Shown here: piece after piece, positions 45,399 through 57,800 of the stretch
How positions within the stretch are numbered: the first letter of the stretch is position 1
Layout of the letters: each line of letters opens with the position of its first letter
DNA from: Allodiplogaster sudhausi
Lineage: Eukaryota > Nematoda > Chromadorea > Rhabditida > Diplogasteridae
Direction: 5' to 3'
Assembly: GCA_945643635.1 (NCBI GenBank)
Contig: CALZFC010000268.1
Span: 1,489,501-1,553,500, forward strand
DNA length: 64,000 nt
Translations under genes and position numbers: made by a program
Notes under the pieces: model-generated
Told to the model about the DNA's origin: nothing
The model's database searches: none
What the model saw: only the letters and a program-made list of their open reading frames with translations

Positions 45399-45558
45399 AA
45401 TAGTTCGTCCTGAACGAGCTACAGCAACATACTATCTAGCTCTCTTTAACTGAGCTATCGATAGAAGCGTGAGGGCGAACTATTTAGTTCCACAGGAGAT
45501 GGCGAACTGAATAGTTCTGCCTTATAGTGCGGCCTCGGAGGACTATCTGCGCTGTGTG
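45399..45558. repeat. Right terminal inverted repeat and subterminal repeats of the 10.3 kb transposon
   Basis: GAACTATT words lie at 45399-45406 (inverted), 45477-45484 and 45510-45517 (inverted). The terminal repeat 45542-45558 is a perfect inverse of the left end and is followed by the AA duplication. Confidence 0.85.
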
Positions 45559-46326
45559 AATACTTGAACACACAAATCGGTCGATTTGATCTTACAATTC
45601 AGCGAAGCGGCAGCCTAAATTTGACCATTTTTGAGTACTTTTTGAAAACGTTTCTCACTCACTTTCTCCAAATCTACACAAATTCGAAATTTCTTCTTTT
45701 CGATAAGGGATTGTAGAGAAGAAGAGAGTTGCCTTGCGAGATAGATATGTAATCCAAGACTTTCTTTGGAATTTGTTGAATACTTTCCTTGGGGCATAGC
45801 TTCTTCACTGAAATCAGTGAAAGAGGGAAAAAAACGCTATAAAGAATTGAGCGGATAAATAGAATTCCTCACTATGCCCAGAATACAAGTTTAAAGTTTT
45901 ACTAACTTATCGCCGAAATATTTGTGGCTCCATCGAAATGCATCGAAATTAGATGTTTTAGAAAAGAAGAGCAAGAGTTCATTATAACACAATTTAGGCG
46001 GATACTTTTTCCCCGGAAAAAAAAAGAAGATAGTGAGAAAATTCAAACGTATTCCCACACCAAATCTTAACGAGAGAATCATGTATTTAAAGGAGCGGGC
46101 GGTAGACTGATCTTTTTCGATGTTTAGGTGGTGTAAGTGTTATGGAGATTTATGAATATTTACATTTGTTCATATGTACGATTTACGTTTATATATGGAC
46201 TATCCCAACCCTGTTACATTATACTCGTCTACGTGAGTCTTTTCATCTCGAAATGATATGTAAAGGCACAAGAACCTAGTTATCTCCTGTCACTTCGTTT
46301 TCCCTTCTCACTTCCACACTTCCTTC

Positions 46327-46361
<35 letters not shown>

Positions 46362-49300
46362 CATAATACACCCTCTCGCCTTGACAACCCACACCAACAC
46401 CTTCCCTTCCGCATCTGGAGAGACACAACAGTAAGTAAGTATGAATGTGGTCTGCTCAAGCTAGAACAGTACCGAAGCGTGAACGGAAAAAAATGTTTAA
46501 TGAGCGAGGAATTTAAATTTGACATAAATAAATTGCCTTTGAAATCCTGACACAGGGAAAGAAATACCCTAGTTGAGCTGGACGTTTTTCACAAGACTCC
46601 ACTAGATTCTGGAGACAATCATTTCGATAAAATGAGGCGTTACCATTAGGACGTGTCAGGGTAATCGTGCTAGGAGTTTTCGTGTTCAAGCCTCCTTTAT
46701 TATTGAATCGCAGAATGTAGCCGTATTAGATGTAAAGTAGCCACAAGTCCAGGTGATTCACAACTTAAGTTCATGTGAGTACCTGCTTCCACAAGCACAG
46801 ATGAAGGTTCCCTGGAAAAGGTCGCATTTTTATTAAACTAAAATCGATAATTTCCTTTCCTTTTGCGTTGAATGCTTGCGATAATAGTCAGAGTTATAAT
46901 ATGCGCTTGGTTAAGATTCACTGCGTTTGGAAGCACGAGTTTGGTGAACGAGCTTTATTGCTCAAATGATCTCACCTGGGAAAGGTGAATAATTTTACGC
47001 AGGATGACACTGTTGGCGAGCTCCGACAGCTTCGCGCACTCGTCAGTCTTTAGGAGTTCAATCAGCTCCTAACATACGCATTACTAATCAAACCTATCAA
47101 AAGGCTGACTTCTTATCGTTTGTATAATATCCATCAATACTGTAAATATTGCTAAATAATGTTGATTAATGTGGTCAACATTGTTAAGTACCTAGTTAAT
47201 CGTTTGTTGCTATTTTTTAATAATATAAAGTTAAAACTGTTAATTAATGACATCTATACTGTTCTGTCATGAGTTCGTTAACATGCAAAGAGCCTGTTTT
47301 ACATTACGGCTTTTGACTGAATGCTCGAGTATGTCGAAGAATTCAGGCAGTTTGAACTTGTCGGAGATGAGCAGCCGCTTCTGGACGGTCAGTCCGGTTG
47401 CATCGGACATCAGGATCTCGGCGCATCTAGAACGGTTGAAGGTGAGAGAGATTAAGACAAAAAGGGTTTGGAAGAAAAAAGAAATATATTATGCATATAT
47501 ATTATTGACTTTAAGAAATAATTAAAGCAAACAAAATTTGGAGAATTCAGGAGAGGGAGAGAGCGAAAGAGATAAACGATTGAAAGGGGGAAAGAAGAAA
47601 AGAAAGAGAGAGCGACAAATATGGAAGAGCGCAAAACGAACTTTGCAATGATCTGGACGGCGCGGAGAGGAGTTGCGATCGCAAGCACCTTCTCCAGGTC
47701 GACCACCTTGATTTCCGTTCTAACTTGATAGACGATCTAAAACAACATTAACTAATGATTATTTAAACTTTAGAGGAAGAAAAATATGGGTAGACAAAAT
47801 ATTTTCAAAAGATCCAATAAAAATTCAATAAAATAAAAATTGTGGAAGAATGTTTTTTTTAAATATCGCTTTCTTCTCTCAAATTCAATAAAAATTGTGG
47901 AAGAATGTTTTTTTTAATATCGCTTTCTTCTCTCAAATTAAGCGATAACCTTAACTAGTATGAATCTCGACGAGGAGTGCTCTTTTATTATAACTAGAAC
48001 TCTCTTTGATAGAAATAGCTGTTCTTCGGCTGCAGAGAATAGTGTGAATAAAAAGATATGCAAACATTGAGGAAAGCCCCCAATAGTGTGAATAAAAAGA
48101 TATGCCAACATTGAGGAAGGCCTCGAAGCCGTCCGGCTCGATCCCCGGCAGGTCGATTTCTTTCTTATCGTCTTCAGCATCGTCGTACATCAGCTTCGAC
48201 GACAGCTCTTCAGAATGGAGAGACATGATCCAGCGATTGACATAAAACTGCAAAAGAATAGTTAAATCCTCACTTCAAGCGCCTGACAAAAACCTTAACG
48301 GGCCAAACTCTATCAAAAGTCAAGCAAATCTCTTTACTTCTGGCCCGGCTTAAGATCCAACTTACGCATAAAATTTCGGGTTCAATTATATAAAAGTCAC
48401 CTTTCTTCCGCCGACAACCAGGCAGACATCAGAGAAGATAGAGAATCCTTCATGGAACAGCGCCCTCAAGGGCTGGCGAACACCGTACACCTGGCATAGG
48501 TAGACCATCAGAATTTTTTTTTTCGATCATTAGCACTATTGTACTTAATTTCGCCAAATTTCAAGAAAAAAATCATTTCATCAACATCGCACCTCTGTAA
48601 TCTCGATGTCGCACCCGAGACTGAGCTGGTTCTTGTCAATGTAGAGATCCTGATCGCCTTCGACTGCTGCCCATCCAGCCAGGAACTTCTTCTCGTCGGT
48701 TTCATCATTCTTCAGATCGCCGTAATGGGCCGTGAACTCGCATGGAATCCGCTTGCGGACAGTTAGCCGAGTAAATAAACTGAATTTTATTTTTAGTCTG
48801 CAAAAAAGATTAATCAATAACCGGTCGGTGCCCGATGGAGCCTGAAGAACGACGGTGGCCTTGGCGCCGGCGTACCAATTCGAGGCGCGCCCTAAGGGAT
48901 GGGAGGCGAGGACGCGGACAAAGAGGGCCGACTTGGCGGCGTCGTCAGGGGCAGACTCCTTCGAAGCCGCCAACTGCCAGAGCAGCCCGCCAATCGGTAT
49001 TTGCTCTGACTTCACTTCAGTGGTATCGAGTGTGTTCGCGTTGGGAATCTGCAAAAAAACATGGTATGCTATTTACAGAATGTTTATATAAATACTAATG
49101 CGAATTATGAATAAAAAGATTTTAAAATTTAAGACCTTGCTATAAAAATGGAAGAATAGAATGGATCATTCTTAAAAGCTAGCAAAGACGAGAACATAAG
49201 TTGTTAAAAAATTCTAGTACATAACAAAAAAAACGATGTATGTGAGTAAACGAACATACATAGAATGTGAAGTTTCCCGTATTTTCACCAGCAATCACCG

Positions 49301-51047
49301 GATCTGCAATGATTGAGAATAAGTGGCTTAAATTTCTTGCGTACAAGTAATGTTATTTTAAAGAAGGATTCCGACGATATAATTTTGCAAGTCGTATTTT
49401 CCAAATGGATCAGCTCGTCTCGTCGTAAAACATATGTAGATAAGGACAATTTGAACAATATTTTCTCATGTATTTTCAGAATTAAAGTCATGTTAAATCT
49501 CACGGGTTGAGAATTAGCTGCTGTGGCTATTAGCACCCTAGTATCATGCACGGATGCGGTATTGAAAATGATTATTCAGCTTAAAGTAAGTGATAAATAA
49601 CTGTGCTAACTCATTCGCCTAGAACATACAGGACATAGCCTAACAACAAATGAAATGAACGGATTAACGAAGTCGTTATTAACTGAACACTGGATTATTG
49701 GAGTTTGCACTGTTATCTTCACGGGAGGCTTTTGAATATTCACGCTCTACTTATTAGGCTAATACATTTAAAGTAAGACACAACGCTCATAAAATCCGCG
49801 CAGGATGCTTAGTATGCTCGCATTAAACACTATAATCCCTAGATCTATCTGTGGACTCTAATTATAGTCGAAATTATTATTTTTCTTAATTTTTTTAGTA
49901 ATTTAGTTTTTTTTTAACTACAAGGTAACCTGGCTTGATTGCCTTTGCATTTCCTAACGGAGCAGCGGAGGCGATGTCTTCTGCGCTCATCTCGATGCTA
50001 CCTTTGGGCCTCCTAAACAATTAATTTCCGGCTTGAAAAAAAGTAATGGAGTCATTATTGCCTTGGTGGGAAGTATGTAGGTGCTATCAGTCTTGCCCTA
50101 GTAGTTACCGTGCAAACTAAAAAAACCCGAATTTTTCGCGTTTTCGACTATATAGAAAGTACAACAATTAAAAGCGGCCGATGGAGAAAATGTTGGAGAA
50201 GGCAGAATTCTAACTTTTATAAAGTTTGTGAATAGGATCTAAGCATGCCACAATTCTCTATATATAATGCGCCTTACTGAATACCACTTCACCTTTAGTT
50301 ATTTAATTGTTCGACAACTTTATTGCTTTGCCTCGAAGGCATGCCTCACTGGTATTTGGCACTCTTTATTCTCGTTGGCAATGCCTTGCTGGAGGTGGTA
50401 TCGTGAGGCGAAAAAGCATCGCACTTCATTATGCGTCCCTTCTCGAACTCCGCTTCACTGCGTTCCCAGGCCGAAAGGGCGTTCAGTCAGACGACTTTAT
50501 TGACATCGATTACTCAACAAGAGAGAAAGAGAGAGAGAGAGAGAAAATTAGAAGGCTCCTCGCTGTTAGGGGAAAGGCAATGGTCCTGGCGCCTGTGCTC
50601 GTCGTCTGCATTCCTCTCTATCTCAGTTGCATCCAACTGATCAATTTCACCCCCCCCCCCCACCTGTATCTCCACTCTCCTGCATTTCCTCTCTTTCTCT
50701 CTCTCTCTCTCTCGCCCTCTCACGCACACTATCTTCTAACATCTATCACAGACACTTCCTTCTTCTTATTTGCCGAAATGCTACCAAAAGTGCACGAGCA
50801 ATCGAATATGGCCAATCCCCGTCTTCTAAACGATTTTCGGCACTAATCTTCCTGATCATCGACTCTTGAAACCAACAATGTAAAATTATAATCTTCCCCA
50901 TTTGTTAAATTATGTATGTATATACATACTTATGTATGTATGTAGATACATTCACGTTTCAACCCTCCAACCGCGGCAGAGTACGACGAATATAAAAAGA
51001 GAAAAGAAAAATATTTATCTACATATGTATCATGAACATCAGAATCC
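45559..51047 (-). repeat. Repeat unit A, copy A3, outer part
   Basis: Matches A2 from about 15655 to 20105. It lacks the TTAA miniature element (empty site near 46082), keeps the full MATH-BTB gene, and lacks about 166 bases near 50585 that A2 has at 19495-19660. A CT run lies at 46330-46358. Confidence 0.85.
46955..49990 (-). CDS. MATH-BTB domain protein (bath-type), intact A3 copy
   Basis: Exons on the minus strand: 49930-49990, 49260-49303, 48822-49048, 48593-48797, 48401-48490, 48110-48247, 47642-47736, 47303-47426, 46955-47068. Lengths match the A1 gene except exon 4, which is 6 bases shorter, and the shorter last exon. No stop or frameshift was found. The MATH half reads EQIPIGGLLWQLAASK and CEFTAHYGDLKNDETDEK, the BTB half VNRWIMSLHSEELSSKLM and EPDGFEAFLN, and the C-terminal part LTVQKRLLISDKF. 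It is a probable CUL3 substrate adaptor. Intron 3 is 24 bases. The donor after exon 6 only works as AAT|GTTGGC, because the alternative one codon on is GC here, which fixes the exon 6-7 boundary for the other copies. A duplicated 45-base piece follows exon 6 in the intron (48040-48110). Confidence 0.8.
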
Positions 51048-51916
51048 TCTCTTTTGTTTTGATTTTTTTCAACAAGACTCTAGGCATGCAGTAAGAGAGT
51101 CAGAGCGAACGATAGAAAGAGTGTGAGATGAGAACCATGAGAAAGTTAGATCCCTCGAAAATTCATACCCCCTGCCTAAGATGCTGCTGACCTAATTGCC
51201 ATCCTTTTTTCGTCAATCTAGAAAAGAGAGTCTAGAGAAGAGAGAGAGCGATGTCATTTCGATATCCCTTACCATAAAGTAGTATTTCGACAATCTGGAA
51301 AAGAGAGAAAAAAGAGTGAGAGAGTAAGACAGTCACGAAAATTGAAGATTTTCATCAAATATAGTAAGTGTTTTGCAGATAAATTTATTTGAACGCACGA
51401 AAAAAATCCATATCGTCAAAATAGAGTTTTCATGGACCTTTGCAGCATACGGACGAATGAAGTGCGATGTTATATTGACATTGCAGTTAGAGTCGTAATT
51501 GAGCAAGAAATTGGCCCATGAGAATAAAGTCTGCCAAATACTTGTGAGGCATGGCTGAGAGGCAAGAAAAATGAAGTGCTCGAACAATTAAATAAGTTTG
51601 AGTAATTAAGGGTGGGGCGGTGCCAAAACTTAATATATAGGACGTTTTGTACGTCTTGCTTACGAACAGTCACAGTCACTATCCTGCCTTCTCCACTCCT
51701 TCGCTTGCTTCTTAATAGTAGCTGTGCTTTCAAGTACAATCGCTAGAGCGATTTATATTATCAGATGTGCATATTAATAAATCTTTCTAATAGCGGTAAG
51801 GCTGATCGCACCTATACTTCCCACTATCCGCAGAAATGACTACCTTCCCTTTTCCAAATCGGCAATTATTTATTGCTAAATTTTCTCAGTCGAGTTTATT
51901 TGAAGGTAACAGCAAG
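51048..51916. other. Upstream region of the family-2 MATH-BTB fragment, no gene recognised
   Basis: 51480-51900 resembles in layout the region upstream of the family-1 gene (GAATAAAGTCTGCCAAATAC, GCAAGAAAAATGAAGTGCTCG compared with 260-340), so it is a diverged upstream or promoter region. The rest has no signal. Confidence 0.45.
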
Positions 51917-52215
51917 ATGAGCGGAAAAAACGGCGCCTTCGCTTCCCCAATTGAATCGGCTAAAGCACTCAAGCCAAGTTTGCTTCATTTTTTTTCTTCT
52001 TAAGTTATTACCCATGATAAAAAGAAGTAAAATAATAATTTCTTTTGAATTTAAAACCGCAGATCGATCTTCCTATATACTTGACCGTTTGCACTAAATT
52101 ATTGCGCGGATATTATGGTCGCAATGTCTTATTTGAAATTCATTCATCTAATTTTTTATTTATTTGCAACTCCTGAATTATTTATCTCGCATTCGACCCG
52201 ATCTGATCTGACCTG

Positions 52216-52760
52216 CCGCGGCATTAATCTTGCCGTTTGTCCAAGAAATGTCAAGGACAATCGGTCAAGACCGTTTCAAAATAAAACGGACACATGTCTT
52301 GGACACATCCACTTCTGCCTATGCTAATGCACAGTGCTCTAGGACATGTCTAAGTGTAAGAGATGTCCTGGACGCGTCCTGGACAAAAACGGAAAAAAAT
52401 TTCTATGTTCATGGACACTCTTGTGGGCTTGCCCCTTACGTGGTCATGACCATTGCGAGAGAGTGCATAAACGCGGAGAACACAGAGTGACACGTTCGCG
52501 GTTACTACCGATGTCTCGGACAAATTATGGCATAACAAATTATGCCATTTTAGCTTCTCTTTTTTAATTTGATTATGTTTGTGAAATTTATATAGAATAA
52601 TGGGAGCAAGAGCTGAAAATGTCAAAAAAATATTTTAACACGCATACGTGCAGATGTACATGACATGTCCTAGACGTGTACTTGGCATGGTTACGATCAT
52701 GAACGGTTATGACCGATTGTCCTTGACATGTCTTAGACAAACTGCAAGATTAATGCCGCT
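52216..52760. mobile_element. Foldback element of about 545 bases in intron 1
   Basis: The left arm starts CCGCGGCATTAATCTTGCCG and the right arm ends in its near inverse (GCAAGATTAATGCCGC). The arms share TTTGTCCAAGAAATGTCAAG and CAAGGACAATCGGTC. The centre carries repeated GGACATGTC/GACATGTCC words. Partial copies lie at 11415-11640 and 59679-59850. No coding sequence. Confidence 0.75.
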
Positions 52761-53747
52761 GCTGATCTTGGAGGGGAAAGTCTATTGTTCAGCGTACTCT
52801 TATAGACTATTTATATTAATTTTAAGCAGGAATGTTTGTGATAAAGTCAGATATACCGGTCATTTATGTGCAGTGATGAGTGTGAATAATCTAAATGCCA
52901 GTTTTAGGCCCAAGAGAGTGAAAAAAAGTTGTTGCGACCACTTATATAGGTAATTGCAGATCCGGTGGTTGTCCGCGAATCTACGGGAAACATCACATGC
53001 TCTGTTCGTTCAGTTACATTAAATTTTTTTTGTCACGGTAACATTTTTAATCAACTAATTCCTCTTCGATAGATCATTGCAAAGTTGGTTTTTCGAGTTT
53101 CACTCCCGTTCACACTCTCTTTCTCTCTCGCTATCTTTTTTTTTTATTTCTTTTGCCTCCTTTCTCTCTTAGCCTCTTTCCTTCTCCATCATTTTTCTCT
53201 TTCCCTTTCTGCGCATCTATTTATATAAGTAATATTTTTCTTTCTTCCACTTTTTCCTAACAATTGTGACCTAGATTTTTCTCACATTTTCTTATATGGT
53301 CTTGACGCTTGAAATGTTCTCCAAGTGCGCAAAATCATATTACTTTTGATGTAAATAAATAAATACATTTCATGCGTCGAAAATATTTTTTATTTCATTG
53401 GTGACCATAAAAATTTTTGATCTTTAATTTGATGCTACATTTTGGAACCGAACTTCAGAAATTTCCCGCACGCTTGGTTGTTGAGAGCTACTGTATAATA
53501 CTTTATTAAAGTAAATATATAAACTAATTCATACTATAGATGCGCGAAGATCCTGATGTCCGATAAAACCGGACTGTCCATCCAGAAGCGCCTCCTCATC
53601 TCCGAGCAGAACAATTTGCCCGAATTCTTCGACATCCTAGATCGTGCAGCAGGCACCATGAATGTTAACGAACTCATGGCTATAACTTAACTTTATATTT
53701 ACTATATTTCTTAATTATGCTTAACAATACTAGATTAGCAAACTTAA

Positions 53748-54024
53748 AGGAGGTATCCGGGGAATAATTAACCTATGTTTTCTTCCATGTCGATAAGTTC
53801 ATCTTGGCGTAAAATATAGATCCAGAAAGTTTGAGCGATTTTCTTCCAATACATTCTGAGCAATAGTAACGCGAAAACTGGCGGGTAGAGAATTAGCTAC
53901 GGTAGGTCAGAGCCGCCCTCCTATTTCGCATGCTCTCTCGACCGAGCGACAGGCAACTTTTTGAGCTCGCGCATTCAAAGCGGTTCTCTAGCGTTACTGT
54001 ATAATTATTCGCCGGATACTTCCT
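53748..54024. mobile_element. TTAA-target miniature element, second family, 277 bases
   Basis: Ends AGGAGGTATCCGGGGAATAA and the inverted ATTATTCGCCGGATACTTCC, with TTAA on both sides (53744-53747, 54025-54028). The homologous sequence at 20565 (GCAAACTTAATGAAG) has the single TTAA empty site. The AGGAG start is shared with the first TTAA family and with repeat B, so all three may use the same transposase. Confidence 0.85.
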
Positions 54025-54097
54025 TTAATGAAGATCATTAGCAACATAATGAAGGCGATTAGCAAACTTAATGAAGACCGCTTTTTGGCACCCTTAA

Positions 54098-54275
54098 AGG
54101 AGAGCGATCACCGAAAAATAGTTGATGCGATTTTGAAATGCCGCGTCTTCCTCACTCTCATTCTCGCGTGCTATTTCGCTGGTAGCATAAAACCCGCAGC
54201 ATGAAAATAATAATGAGAGTGAGAAGGGCCGCGGCAATTTTAAATGTCACATAATTTTTCGGTGATCGCCCTCCT
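54098..54275. mobile_element. TTAA-target miniature element, 178 bases
   Basis: Same family and same intron position as 20634-20810. TTAA flanks at 54094-54097 and 54276-54279. It was therefore present before the surrounding gene fragment was duplicated. Confidence 0.85.
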
Positions 54276-54881
54276 TTAATTAGTATTGCTTAGGACCTGA
54301 TTGCACTCCTAAAGACTGACGACTTCTGGGCGAAGCTGTCGGAGCGCGCCAAGAGTTTCATCCTGCGTACGATGATTCACCTTCCTCGGGTGAGAATATT
54401 TGAGCAACTATTTGCAAGCTTCTTCATCAAACTTGCTCTCAAACGCGATCAATCAATAGTGAAGCGTATGAGAAATCTGAAAATGTCGGCAACAATTGGA
54501 AAAAAACAGGAGATTAAAATGCCGGTTTATGCCGATATCGACTTTCCAGGTATACTACGGCTGTCGTTTTTGTGGAAATCGTCTTCTACGCTAAGTTGCG
54601 ACTCCTCTTGTCTTTTGCATGTCTACGCTACTCTACACTATTTTCAACGCATTAATGTTAAAAACCATGCTTAACTATTTAAGATTTAAAGTAAGAAAAT
54701 AGGGAATTTTCTCATTCTATTCTTTCATCTCCACTTAAAAATCGATATACGCCTGGAAAAAATTAAGCGCTTTGTAAATCCGGCTAAAGTGAGTTATGAT
54801 GAACTTTGTTATGAATAAAAGAAAAAATGCCTTTTCTGCAAATTGAAATTCTGTAACATTTAATTTCGATTGAGCCATTAA

Positions 54882-57800
54882 AGGAGATCCGAGGCGAATA
54901 AATAGTGTCTTGTTTTTTTTTCGCCTTTTTCCCGCTATCGTCTCGTCTTCCGCAGTCTATTCCCTGTCCCTCTGTGTGAAGGACCCAACATCCCCTACGT
55001 GAGGACGCAACAAATCTCTACTTTGAATTCGCGAATATTTTATGCTCCCGCCATTAAATATTTTTTTGGCAGAGTCACACCGTGGCTGACGGGGCGATTA
55101 AGCTACGCTTTCAACGCATTGAATTAGTCATGCACATACATACACGGTCATTTACGCAGTGCAAAATTGACTAGCAAAAAAAAACTCTAAAACACTCTCT
55201 CTCAAAATAGCAGAAAAGCGATTAGACGTCTATGATGTCGTTGTGCATAAAATTGGTGTTTGAATGCGCGCCCTCTCAGAGATGAGCAGGAGGGCACGGA
55301 ACGGTAGCGAACGCGGTTGGAAGGGTTATGAAAGAGTGGTAGGGGGTAGGTCTTCATTCTACGCTGAAGTGTCCGTAAGAGGTGGTCTGGTGCTAAGAAG
55401 ACACCTCGACGTTAGGAGTTTCTACTAGTGCTGTTTTTGTGGATATGGAAGTGCTTGGATGTTCATCGGCTCCGGCCACCGACTTCACCATTCGAGGATC
55501 AGAGCCATCACTGCTCGGCTATAGCTGCATTCAGTGTGGCAGCATCTGCCGCTTTGTCCAGTGGCGCGTCGGGTCACCCAGGTTCCCTTAAGGCGGGAGG
55601 CGTTTTCAGCCCCCGAAAGTATAGTGAGTTCAGGCTGTAGAGTAAGCAGGTTTCTCTTGTATTCATGAGTTTAAAGTGCGTTTTACAGGAAACTAGTCTG
55701 CAGAAGGGAGATGTGGATGCCATTCAAGGTATTCAAGCCGCTGTGCTCAGAATAGGCCAAAGTGTTGCGGGCAGGGCCGGACAAGGCCATAAGTGGCCCC
55801 TTCCCTCTCGGCGGTCACGACAGAGACCAGGGACTTGACTATTCAGGCAGTCGGGCCTTACAGATATCATTTTTATGGTCGCATTTGTTTTGGCTATGGG
55901 GTAGCTTAATTGTTAAGAAGCGGAGGAGGATAGATATTTCTTTATTTCTCTGGAGTGTTTTGGATTTACAGTAAGGTCAGGTTATGACTTTGCTTTGCAG
56001 AAAGGCTAGATTTCAGTCTCCAAGGAGAGAGGTAGGAGGACGCTGGAAAAGACTCCCTGCCGAGGACGGAGCATCACGACCTGATAGTCGAACAGAGGCT
56101 GCCCGGGTCGTTCAAGAGGAGTGGCTGGTGCCGTGGCATCAGGAGAGTTAAGCGCACTGGCGCTGCCGGCGGAGCCCGGCTTGGAGGGTGCACTGGCACC
56201 GCGAAGGTTGAGCGCGCAGGCGCTGCCGGCCGAGCCCAGAATTGCAGAACTACAGGGTCAGAAGAGTGTAGGATCTAGTTCCTCTTTTTATGGTCCCAGT
56301 ATGGGGATTTGTGTTCCATATGGTTTAGCTCGTTAGGTTAGTGGTGAAGTTTTACCGGTAAAGCGGTGACGCCTGTTTTCAGAGGATGTTAGGGCATCGC
56401 TTATGGGCAGGTTTGTTACGGAGATAGACAAGTCTACTGTACGGTCATAGTTTACAGCCTTTTTATTTTACGTGTGTTTCGAATATTTCACACCCGTTGG
56501 GGTTTGTGATTTTACGTTGCAGAGAGGCCAGAGTCAAGTCTATTGGACTGTCATAGTTTACAGCCTTACTATGTTGCGTGTGTTTCGAATATTTCACACT
56601 CGTTGGGGTTTGCGACTTTATGTTGCAGAGAGGTCGAGTTTCATTTCAGTCTCCAAAGGAAGAGCCAAGATGGCGCTGGCCAGACTTCCCGCCGGGGAAT
56701 GAACATTACGGCCCAATAGTCTAGTTGTGGCAGCCCTGGTTGTTCATGACAAGTGTGCACGAGTTGCTGGTCGAGCCCGGCTTTTGGAGGTGCCGTGGTA
56801 CCAAGAGATTTAATTGCCCGGTTTGGCCGAGAAAGGCGCGTGGACCATAAAAGTGTACCTGCACCGGGAAAGTCAAGCACTCAGGCGCAGACATCAGCGT
56901 ATTGGCACTCTCTGCAAAAATTTTGGGTTTTTATCTGGCTTTAATGCGGTTCTATCCGGCATATCACCGTTTCTTTGCGGTACATTCAGGCCGTCGGGAG
57001 TGTAAGGTCGATGTCGGTTCAGACAGCAGGAGTATATAAAGGACTAGCGCACTTTTGCTGAGGAAAATCAATCAGGTAGTCAGTGTTATTTTCCAGGGGG
57101 AGGTACGGAAGGCAACGATGCCGATGCATGCAGGCAAGGGAAAGGCATGGAGGCCTATCTCTCTTCCCTGGTTGGTACCAACAACCTGTTTGTTTCTCCT
57201 GGGGTGCTAGCAACAGTGTTGCTTTTCAAAGTTAGCGTGTCTTCTTGGCGGACTTTTGTTTTGCGGTTCCGAAACGCGGTAGTCTCATGGGTCGCCTCTA
57301 CCTTGGTTCTACAACTGTTCGTATTGCGAATCTCTGAGAGGGAAGGGGATCAAACAGAGATTATGGAGGGTGACGAAAGGAGCGAAGCGAACTGTAGGAG
57401 CATCCATAATTGGTGTTTGAATGCGCGCCCTCTCAGAGATGAGCAGGAGGGCGCGGAACGGTAGCGAACGCGGTTGGAAGGGTTATGAAAGAGTGGTAGG
57501 GGTAGGTCTTCATTCTACGCTGAAGTGTCCGTAAGAGGTGGTCTGGTGCCGGCCCATTCTCCCACCCCAAGAGAGAGTGAGAAGTAATACTTTAGGGCTG
57601 AAACGGAAGTTGGGTTTCTTGTTCCCAAGACAGTGGTAGCCGTTTTGGCCGGACGCATAGGTAGCTCGCGGACGAATATTCGGGACGCAGATTGTCGGGC
57701 ATTAAGGTTGTTCCAGGAAGCAGCTCTTTCCTTGGCAGCGACCCCGTGACGATAGGTGGCAGGCGCCTAAACACTTTAGCCTATTCTGAGCACTGCGGCT

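Larger units (their letters stand above)
35285..45558. mobile_element. 10,274-base CACTA-like DNA transposon with captured coatomer epsilon gene piece
   Basis: The perfect 17-base terminal inverted repeat CACACAGCGCAGATAGT lies at 35285-35301 and, inverted, at 45542-45558. It is flanked by AA at 35283-35284 and 45559-45560. A1 (near 5250) and A2 (near 15655) show the uninterrupted site with one AA, so this is a true insertion with a 2-base duplication. Both ends carry the word GAACTATT in either orientation three times within about 160 bases. CAC-starting termini, a 2-3 base target duplication and short subterminal repeats define the CACTA/Mirage/Chapaev group. Inside are a spliced transposase gene (39780-42463, +), a divergent multi-exon gene (35997-39498, -), unidentified minus exons (42850-43338) and a degraded COPE-like host gene (43715-45165, +). 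Confidence 0.85.
51917..54388 (+). pseudogene. MATH-BTB family 2 with exons 3-7 deleted
   Basis: Exon 1 is 51917-51977 (starts MSGKNGAFASPIESAK), exon 2 is 52960-53003 (VVVRESTGNITCS), exon 8 is 53540-53663 and exon 9 starts at 54294. Right after exon 2 the sequence jumps near 53072 into the last bases of exon 7 (ATCATTGCAAA). Most of MATH and all of BTB are therefore gone, a loss that parallels the independent exon 4-8 loss in A2. A foldback element lies in intron 1 and two TTAA elements lie in intron 8. The open frame from exon 9 runs on to 54674 without recognisable features. Confidence 0.75.

Noticed and set aside
35285..45558. Maverick/Polinton element
   Set aside because: The size fits poorly (10 kb), termini start CAC, the target duplication is 2 bases instead of 6, and no polymerase B, integrase, ATPase or capsid-like gene was seen.
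54372..54674. 100-codon frame as a separate gene
   Set aside because: It is read-through from exon 9 of a MATH-BTB pseudogene, and its twin at 58926-59147 breaks in a different place.
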